This document shows positions 55,527 to 61,716 of a stretch of 64,000 nt of DNA, one piece after another. A program made the translations under genes and the position numbers. Source of the DNA: Bacteroidota bacterium (lineage in GTDB: Bacteria > Bacteroidota > Bacteroidia > Bacteroidales > F082); contig JACNJS010000039.1 in the NCBI GenBank assembly GCA_014382445.1, positions 1 to 64,000 on the forward strand. Direction: 5' to 3'. The notes beneath the pieces are model-generated. The model worked only from the letters and a program-made list of their open reading frames with translations, was not told where the DNA came from and ran no database searches. How positions within the stretch are numbered: position 1 is the stretch's first letter; each line of letters opens with the position of its first letter.

Positions 55527-55534
55527 TAACTTTG
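55527..55534 (+). promoter_or_regulatory. TAnnTTTG -7 element for the zinc-ribbon gene
   Basis: TAACTTTG matches the -7 consensus, 16 bases before the ATG at 55551, right after the nrfA stop. No -33 TTG is found. Confidence 0.45.
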
Positions 55535-55550
55535 AAGAAAAATAGATACG

Positions 55551-55904
55551 ATGGATAATTCTTGCCTCGAGTGCGGTGAACCTCTGATAGGTAGAGTAGA
55601 TAAAAAGTTCTGTAACGATCAGTGCAGAAACAACTATCACAATAAAGAAAACAGAGAGGATTCGGCTCTGATAAGAAATGTTAACATCATACTTAAGAAA
55701 AACAGAAATATATTAAAGCAATTAAATCCGGTTGGCAAAGCAAAAGTTAAAAAACAGGAATTGGTTACACTGGGTTTTAATTTTAAATATTTTACCAACA
55801 TTTACAAAACAAAAGAGGGTCGCAACTATTATTTTGTTTACGAACATGGGTATATTGATATTGGCAACGATTATTTTGCATTAGTTATAAATGTTGATAT
55901 TTAG
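55551..55904 (+). CDS. Small zinc-ribbon protein of unknown function
   Basis: A 117-residue protein. The N-terminal 30 residues carry two Cys pairs (CLECGEPL and FCNDQCRNNYH), a small zinc ribbon like those of DUF2116-type proteins. A Lys-rich helical segment follows (about 40-70), then a beta-rich C-terminus (NYYFVYEHGYIDIG). A role in nucleic acid or protein binding is possible but not shown. It lies 36 bases after nrfA with its own promoter-like sequence. Confidence 0.7.
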   Translation: MDNSCLECGEPLIGRVDKKFCNDQCRNNYHNKENREDSALIRNVNIILKKNRNILKQLNPVGKAKVKKQELVTLGFNFKYFTNIYKTKEGRNYYFVYEHGYIDIGNDYFALVINVDI

Positions 55905-55981
55905 TAGTTCTTCGTCCTGAACCCATTCCGGATAATGCCACAGTTTTAGTACCTCTTTATCACTTATTTCCACAATCTTTA

Positions 55982-55989
55982 TATTTTTG
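55982..55989 (+). promoter_or_regulatory. TAnnTTTG -7 element just before cca
   Basis: TATTTTTG ends 4 bases before the cca ATG. No -33 TTG is present at normal spacing. If used, the mRNA would start at or next to the ATG. Confidence 0.4.
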
Positions 55990-55993
55990 CTGT

Positions 55994-57451
55994 ATGTTAA
56001 ACTTTGCTGATAGTTTACAAAACAATATTTTCCGTACAATTTCAAATGTTTGTGCTGGTATGAATGTTCGTGCATTTGTAATTGGTGGATGGGTTCGCGA
56101 TTTGATTATATCACGATCGTCGAAAGATGTTGACATTGTTGTAATTGGAAGTGGTATTATTGCAGCTAAGCAAGTCGCTAAAGCCTTGGGCTCAGGTACT
56201 AATGTTAAGTATTTTAAAAACTTTGGAACTGCAATGATTCGACAAAACGATTGGATTATTGAATTTGTTGGCGCTCGAAAGGAATCATATAGAAAGGATT
56301 CCAGAAAACCAATTGTTGAAAATGGGACATTATCTGATGATCAAAATCGTCGTGATTTTACAATTAATGCTTTATCACTAAGTCTTCAAAAAGATAACTT
56401 TGGTGATCTGCTCGACCCTTTCGATGGTGTTGAAGATATTAAGAATAAAATAATACGTACGCCACTCGACCCCGATCTTACATTCTCAGACGATCCTTTA
56501 CGTATGATGAGAGCTATAAGATTTGCAACCCAACTGAATTTCAGTATTGAAGAAAATACATTTAATGCTATTTCAAGAAATAAAAATCGAATCAAAATTG
56601 TATCACCCGAAAGAGTAATTGATGAAATAAACCTTATAATGATGACCTCAGAGCCATCTCTTGGTATAAAACTGATGGATGAAACAGGTTTATTGAAAAT
56701 TATTTTCCCAAAGCTTGCTGAATTAAAAGGGGTGGAAGTAATTAATCATCAGGCACATAAAGATAATTTTTATCATACATTACAGGTTCTTGATAATCTT
56801 GCACTTAAATCTGACGATCTATGGTTGCGGTGGGGTGCTTTACTACATGATATTGCAAAACCGGTTACAAAACGATATGATCCTGAAACGGGATGGACCT
56901 TTCATGGGCATGAATTTATAGGCTCCAAGATGGTCCCCGGGATTTTTAAAAGTTTAAAACTGCCATTAAATGATAAAATGCGCTATGTGCAAAAGCTGGT
57001 TCAGCTGCATTTACGTCCCATAGTGTTAGCTCAGGATATTGTAACTGATTCTGCAATAAGGCGATTACTGTTTGATGCCGGTGATGATATTGACGATTTG
57101 ATGATGCTTTGTGATGCCGATATTACTTCGAAAAACGAAGCTAAAGTGAAACAGTTTTTACGTAACTTTAACCTTGTAAGAAAAAAGCTCAAAGAAGTAG
57201 AAGAAAAAGACAATCTCAGAAACTGGCAACCACCGGTTAGCGGTGAAGTAATAATGGAAACTTTTGGATTAAATCCTTCAAAAACTGTAGGAGATATTAA
57301 AATTGCTATTCGCGAAGCAATTCTTGATGGTGTAATAGGAAATAATTTTAATGAAGCTTACGATTTTATGCTTGAAATTGGAAAAAAGAGAAAAATGGGT
57401 GTAGTAACAAAAGTTGATGATCCTGGTGACAAATTTATACCTGAAGCTTGA
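55994..57451 (+). CDS. cca: CCA tRNA nucleotidyltransferase with HD domain
   Basis: Adds or repairs the CCA end of tRNAs, which matches the absence of encoded CCA in the tRNA-Met here. The class II nucleotidyltransferase core has GGWVRDLI near residue 31-38, VDIVVIGSG, and RRDFTINALS near 121-130. RAIRFATQLNF follows near 175. The C-terminal half holds an HD hydrolase domain (LLHDIAKPVTKRYD near 293, HGHEFIG). Length is 485 residues. Poly(A) polymerase function is an alternative for the fold, but a single copy and the motif set favour CCA addition. Confidence 0.93.
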   Translation: MLNFADSLQNNIFRTISNVCAGMNVRAFVIGGWVRDLIISRSSKDVDIVVIGSGIIAAKQVAKALGSGTNVKYFKNFGTAMIRQNDWIIEFVGARKESYRKDSRKPIVENGTLSDDQNRRDFTINALSLSLQKDNFGDLLDPFDGVEDIKNKIIRTPLDPDLTFSDDPLRMMRAIRFATQLNFSIEENTFNAISRNKNRIKIVSPERVIDEINLIMMTSEPSLGIKLMDETGLLKIIFPKLAELKGVEVINHQAHKDNFYHTLQVLDNLALKSDDLWLRWGALLHDIAKPVTKRYDPETGWTFHGHEFIGSKMVPGIFKSLKLPLNDKMRYVQKLVQLHLRPIVLAQDIVTDSAIRRLLFDAGDDIDDLMMLCDADITSKNEAKVKQFLRNFNLVRKKLKEVEEKDNLRNWQPPVSGEVIMETFGLNPSKTVGDIKIAIREAILDGVIGNNFNEAYDFMLEIGKKRKMGVVTKVDDPGDKFIPEA

Positions 57452-57459
57452 TACTTATT

Positions 57460-57477
57460 AAACCTTTAAGGTTTTTT
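57460..57477 (+). terminator. Weak hairpin and T run after cca
   Basis: AACC (57461-57464) can pair with GGTT (57470-57473) around TTTAA, followed by a T run to 57477. The stem is short, so it is a weak terminator candidate. It may instead be a fragment of a dispersed repeat. Confidence 0.35.
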
Positions 57478-57511
57478 ATCAATCTGAGAGGTTGAACAAC
57501 CATAACCAATA

Positions 57512-58429
57512 ATGACCACCTCACCAAAATTCACCGGAAAGCTCGTAGTTATTGAAGGCCCAACAGCTTCCGGAAAAACAGGGATTGCAATTGCAATTGC
57601 CAAACACTTTAATGCGGAAATAATTTCGGCAGATTCACGACAGTTTTACAAGGAAATTCCCATTGGCACCGCTGCCCCTACAATGGCAGAACAAAAGGAT
57701 GTATTACATTACTTTGTGGGTACATTATCGATTACCGACGATTACAATGTGTCGAAATTTGAACACTATGTATTGAATCTTTTAAATACAAAGTTGATTG
57801 AAGAACAGCTCGTTATAATGGTTGGAGGTTCAGGCTTATATATTGACGCTGTTTGCAAGGGTATTGATCATCTTCCTGATATTGATGAGTCGATGCGAAA
57901 TAGCGTTACTGAGCTTTATGAAAAGCAAGGACTAATTACTCTTCAGGAAAAATTACATGAGTTCGACCGGGTTTATTATGAGCAGGTGGATCTTAATAAT
58001 CCATCGCGGTTGATGCGGGCCATCGAAGTTTGTTTGCAAACAGGAATTCCTTATTCTCGGTTAAGAAAAAATAAACCCCAGTCAAGAAGTTTTGACATTG
58101 TTAAAATCGGAATAAAAATTCCACGCACTGTTTTAATTGAAAGAATAAATAGACGTGTTGATGAAATGATTAATAATGGTTTGGTCGAGGAAGCAAAATC
58201 TGTTTATAAGTTTAAAAACCATAATTCGTTAAACACAGTCGGGTACAAAGAACTGTTCGCTTTTTTCGATGATAAACTAACATTTGAACAAGCAATCGAA
58301 AAAATTAAAACAAACACACGCAGATATGCAAAACGCCAAATGACCTGGTTTAGAAAGGACAAAGAAATCCAATGGTTTGATTATGATGATATTGAGGGGA
58401 TAGTTGAGTTTGTTAAAGGGAAGTTTTGA
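57512..58429 (+). CDS. miaA: tRNA dimethylallyltransferase
   Basis: Transfers a dimethylallyl group to A37 of UNN-decoding tRNAs. The P-loop GPTASGKTGIAI lies at residues 16-27, and the substrate-binding SADSRQFYKEIPIGTAAP follows near 42-59. GGSGLYIDAVCKG near 110-122 and the C-terminal TRRYAKRQMTWFRKD near 270-285 are diagnostic. The length of 305 residues is standard. It follows cca by 60 bases, so two tRNA maturation genes sit together. Confidence 0.97.
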   Translation: MTTSPKFTGKLVVIEGPTASGKTGIAIAIAKHFNAEIISADSRQFYKEIPIGTAAPTMAEQKDVLHYFVGTLSITDDYNVSKFEHYVLNLLNTKLIEEQLVIMVGGSGLYIDAVCKGIDHLPDIDESMRNSVTELYEKQGLITLQEKLHEFDRVYYEQVDLNNPSRLMRAIEVCLQTGIPYSRLRKNKPQSRSFDIVKIGIKIPRTVLIERINRRVDEMINNGLVEEAKSVYKFKNHNSLNTVGYKELFAFFDDKLTFEQAIEKIKTNTRRYAKRQMTWFRKDKEIQWFDYDDIEGIVEFVKGKF

Positions 58430-58435
58430 GTTCAC

Positions 58436-58472
58436 GGGTTATCAGGTTGTCGGGTTATCGGGTTGTCGGGTT
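58436..58472 (+). repeat. Tandem octamer repeat GGGTTRTC
   Basis: Four and a half copies of an 8-base unit run in order: gggttatc, aggttgtc, gggttatc, gggttgtc, ggg. They begin 6 bases after the miaA stop. The unit alternates A and T-G forms, giving a 16-base higher-order period. The copies are too short and have no spacers, so this is not a CRISPR array. Confidence 0.8.
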
Positions 58473-58519
58473 TTTAACCAAACTTACCCATCCTTTGGCA
58501 TTGGATTTGCATTTTGTTG

Positions 58520-58527
58520 TAATTTTG
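58520..58527 (+). promoter_or_regulatory. TAnnTTTG -7 element for the large T9SS type B gene
   Basis: TAATTTTG matches the -7 consensus, 19 bases before the ATG at 58547. TTG triplets occur 16 and 22 bases upstream, neither at the ideal spacing. Confidence 0.5.
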
Positions 58528-58546
58528 AATCTCGCAAAAAACTCTT

Positions 58547-61165
58547 ATGAGGAAAATTACGGTTACTTTAATTACTTTTTTTCTTTTTTTTTCGGCTGCA
58601 ATGGCAACACACCAGCGAGCAGCTGAAATAACATATAAGTATTTGTATGGCCTAACATACGAGTTTACTATAACTATGTATACAAAAACCTCTAGCCCTG
58701 CTGATGATTCAAGGATTTATATGCCAATTTCATGGGGTGACGGCACCGGCGATGAACTTGATAGAATTTATTTTCAGCCAATCCCAAATGTTTATGATAT
58801 AACTTTAAATATTTATAAAGGGAGTCACACTTTTCCTGGCCCGGCAAATTATACTATAGCCGTTGAAGATCCAAACAGAAATTTTGGTGTGTTAAATATA
58901 CCTAATTCTGTAAATGTTCCTATATTTATCGAAACGGAATTGCTGATTAATCCGTTTCTTGGTTATAACAGTTCGGTTGAGTTGTTAAATCCTCCCATTG
59001 ATCAGGGGTGTGTTGGCAAAACCTTTATTCATAATGCAGCTGCCTACGATCCTGACGGAGATAGCCTGTCGTACAGATTAGTAGTTTGTAAGGGAGCCGG
59101 AGGGTATGATATTCCGGGATATACTTTTCCCATGACATCAGACTACTTCATGATTGATTCCATTACGGGTGATTTAATTTGGGAAACTCCCGTTCTGCAA
59201 GGTGAGTATAATGTTGCATTTCTTATCGAGGAATGGCGGTTTGGAGTAAAAATATCATCGGTAAGGCGTGATATGCAAATTAATATTGTAGCGTGTGACC
59301 ACGATCCACCGGATATTTACACTATTGATGACACATGTGTTATGGCTGGCGATTTTCTGCAGTTTGAAGTAGTGGCTATCGATCATGATCAAACTAATGT
59401 TGAACTAACAGCATTTGGTGGTCCTTTTGAGCAAAGCCAAAATCCGGCATATATCGACCCCGACCCGGCAACGGGCAACGACACCGTATCAACAATATTT
59501 AACTGGCCTACTTTATGCAGCCATGTAAGGCTCGAACCATATACTGCATTGTTTAAGGCAAGGGATAATGGATTCCCTGTTAACCTTGTGGATTTCAAAA
59601 CAGTTTTTATTAGTGTTGTTGCACCGGCTCCTGATAATTTGGTAGCAGAACCATTAGGTACTGGAATAAATCTGAGCTGGGAGAAAAGCAGCTGTAATAA
59701 TGCAATCGGTTATCAAATTTATCGAAGAAGCGGCCCATCGGGCTGGGAGCCCGGATACTGTGAAACAGGTGTGCCTGTTTATACAGGTTTTAGACTTATA
59801 GAAGAAATTGGCGATATAAACACAATTAATTTTCGCGACGACAACAACGGTGAAGGCCTGGTTCATGGAATCGATTATTGCTACAGAGTTATAGCCGTAT
59901 TTTTTGATGGTGCCATAAGTTACGCATCAAATGAAGCATGTGCTTATCTTAAACGAGATGTTCCTATAATTACACATGTTAGTAACGATAGCCTTGATTT
60001 GAGCAGTGGCAATATTAGGGTAATCTGGTCGAAACCAATTGAATTGGATACAATCCAGTATCCCGGTCCATATAAATATTTGCTTTATCGAAATGATGGC
60101 CTTGTTTGGTCAAACCCTGAACTCATTGACGAATTTTATAGTTTAAATGATACAATATATCTGGATAATGAGGTTAATCTTAACACTCATTTAGGTCCTT
60201 ATAGTTATCGCGTAGATATTGAAAGTTTAACGGTAGGCTTTATTGGCAGCTCACAAAAGGCATCCTCAGTTTTTATAGAAACGGAGCCAACAGATCATGA
60301 AATTTTACTTCAGTGGCACCCGAAAGTTCCATGGGAAAATGAATATTCAGTTATTTACAGAAAAGATCCCGGGCTAATAAATTATGATTCAGTAGGTACA
60401 TCAAACAATAATTTCTATAGAGACAAAGGACTAACTAATTATGTTGAATACTGTTATTATGTAAAAACCATTGGTCATTATTCATTGCCCGGATTGATAG
60501 ATCCGCTAATAAATTTTTCACAAATAACCTGCGAAACGCCTGTTGATAATGTACCACCCTGCAAGCCGGTATTAAGTGTATATACTGATTGTGAACAAAT
60601 TACCAATGAGTTAGGCATGTATCTGCCCTATGATTCATGTAGCTATGATGCTGTTAAATTTTACATTTTTTATACTCCTCCGGGAGTTGATTATATCGAA
60701 CTTATTGATTCGGTAGATTACGTTCCAAACGACACGACTTATTATCTACATGAAGACATTAATTCGGTTGTAGGTTGCTATCACGTAAGTGCTATTGATT
60801 CGATCGGAAATATTAGCGAAATTAGTAATGTTGAATGTGTTGGTTACGATGAGTGCCCGGTTTATGAATTACCAAATGTGTTTACCCCAAATGGTGATGA
60901 TAAAAATCCACTGTTCGTACCGATGGGTTCACGATCGGCCAACCCAAAAGCAAATGTTAAAAGGGTCGATATGACCATTTTTAACAGATGGGGTAAAACT
61001 ATGTATACTACCACTGATCCTGAAATAAATTGGGATGGTAAAAACCAAAATAATAATGAGAACTGTATTAACGGGGTGTATTACTATGTTTGTGATGTGT
61101 ATATTATTACACTTGAAGGAGAGGTTAAAATTACCATGAAAGGATCGGTTACTTTGATTAGATAA
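58547..61165 (+). CDS. Large surface protein with T9SS type B (gliding-motility) sorting domain
   Basis: An 872-residue exported protein. Residues 1-20 are a signal peptide (TLITFFLFFSAAMA). The N-terminal half has cadherin/Ig-like beta repeats with DPDGDSLSYRL near 170. Fibronectin type III-like domains follow (LVAEPLGTGINLSW near 362, and further modules at about 480 and 580-760). The last ~90 residues (ELPNVFTPNGDDKNPLF, IFNRWGKTMY, then GVYYYVCDV and MKGSVTLIR) are a type B sorting signal. It is a probable adhesin or surface-display protein with no enzyme motif. Confidence 0.9.
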   Translation: MRKITVTLITFFLFFSAAMATHQRAAEITYKYLYGLTYEFTITMYTKTSSPADDSRIYMPISWGDGTGDELDRIYFQPIPNVYDITLNIYKGSHTFPGPANYTIAVEDPNRNFGVLNIPNSVNVPIFIETELLINPFLGYNSSVELLNPPIDQGCVGKTFIHNAAAYDPDGDSLSYRLVVCKGAGGYDIPGYTFPMTSDYFMIDSITGDLIWETPVLQGEYNVAFLIEEWRFGVKISSVRRDMQINIVACDHDPPDIYTIDDTCVMAGDFLQFEVVAIDHDQTNVELTAFGGPFEQSQNPAYIDPDPATGNDTVSTIFNWPTLCSHVRLEPYTALFKARDNGFPVNLVDFKTVFISVVAPAPDNLVAEPLGTGINLSWEKSSCNNAIGYQIYRRSGPSGWEPGYCETGVPVYTGFRLIEEIGDINTINFRDDNNGEGLVHGIDYCYRVIAVFFDGAISYASNEACAYLKRDVPIITHVSNDSLDLSSGNIRVIWSKPIELDTIQYPGPYKYLLYRNDGLVWSNPELIDEFYSLNDTIYLDNEVNLNTHLGPYSYRVDIESLTVGFIGSSQKASSVFIETEPTDHEILLQWHPKVPWENEYSVIYRKDPGLINYDSVGTSNNNFYRDKGLTNYVEYCYYVKTIGHYSLPGLIDPLINFSQITCETPVDNVPPCKPVLSVYTDCEQITNELGMYLPYDSCSYDAVKFYIFYTPPGVDYIELIDSVDYVPNDTTYYLHEDINSVVGCYHVSAIDSIGNISEISNVECVGYDECPVYELPNVFTPNGDDKNPLFVPMGSRSANPKANVKRVDMTIFNRWGKTMYTTTDPEINWDGKNQNNNENCINGVYYYVCDVYIITLEGEVKITMKGSVTLIR

Positions 61166-61231
61166 TTCACAATTAACAGTTATAAGTTTATAATTTTATG
61201 AAAGCTGTAGTTTATCACAAGTTATTTGATG

Positions 61232-61239
61232 TATTTTTG
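61232..61239 (+). promoter_or_regulatory. TAnnTTTG -7 element for the FtsB/DivIC-like gene
   Basis: TATTTTTG matches the -7 consensus, 19 bases before the ATG at 61259. No TTG is seen at N19. Confidence 0.45.
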
Positions 61240-61258
61240 AATACTCAATTGATAGCCG

Positions 61259-61549
61259 ATGTTTTTCAGGAAATATATTAATAATAAGTATTTTTATACA
61301 GGACTGTTGTTTTTAGTTTGGTGGGTTTTTTTCGATCAGGAAAGCCTGATAGTTCAGTATAATCTTTCAAGAGTAAAAACAGGCCTTGAAAATCAGAAAG
61401 AATTCTATAATAATGAAATCAAAAAAGACGAAGCCGCAATTAATACTCTGCAAAACGACACCGTTTTTTTGGAGAAATATGCCCGCGAAAAATACTTCAT
61501 GAAAAAAGACGATGAGGATGTTTTTGTGGTTGTGCGTGATGATGATTAG
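61259..61549 (+). CDS. FtsB/DivIC-family septum formation initiator protein
   Basis: A 96-residue bitopic membrane protein of the cell division FtsB/DivIC family. One transmembrane helix (about residues 12-28, FYTGLLFLVWWVFF) is followed by a coiled coil (about 35-65, GLENQKEFYNNEIKK). The C-terminal EKYAREKYFMKKDDEDVF matches the family's final motif. The layout fits a partner of FtsL and FtsQ at the divisome. It is a single gene with no other division genes near it. Confidence 0.88.
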   Translation: MFFRKYINNKYFYTGLLFLVWWVFFDQESLIVQYNLSRVKTGLENQKEFYNNEIKKDEAAINTLQNDTVFLEKYAREKYFMKKDDEDVFVVVRDDD

Positions 61550-61571
61550 AGACAACTGCAAACCCCATTTT

Positions 61572-61703
61572 GTCACGCTGAACCCCTATCAATCGGGGCG
61601 AAGTATCTCATAACATGTTTATATTTAAACTGATGAGATTCTTCATCCCGACACATCGGGATTCAGAATGACAATATTCTAATGGTTTTGAAAAGGCTTC
61701 ATT
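61572..61703. repeat. Dispersed long inverted repeat (39-base arms) with trailing conserved block
   Basis: The left arm (61572-61610, GTCACGCTGAAC...AGTATCTCA) is an imperfect inverse of the right arm (61634-61672, TGAGATTCT...AGAATGAC). Each arm carries its own small stem (CCCC/GGGG and CCCGA/TCGGG). Bases 61605-61703 also align with 8113-8210. Similar elements are widespread in Bacteroidota genomes, from memory. It has no coding capacity and lies between convergent genes. Confidence 0.8.
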
Positions 61704-61716
61704 ATTATATCGTTAA

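Noticed and set aside
58436-58472. Possible CRISPR array
   Set aside because: The units are 8 bases with no spacers, and no cas genes are present in the window.
58426-58626. 66-residue open frame after miaA
   Set aside because: It spans the tandem repeat and the start of the large T9SS gene in another frame, with no signal or motif. It is a chance frame.
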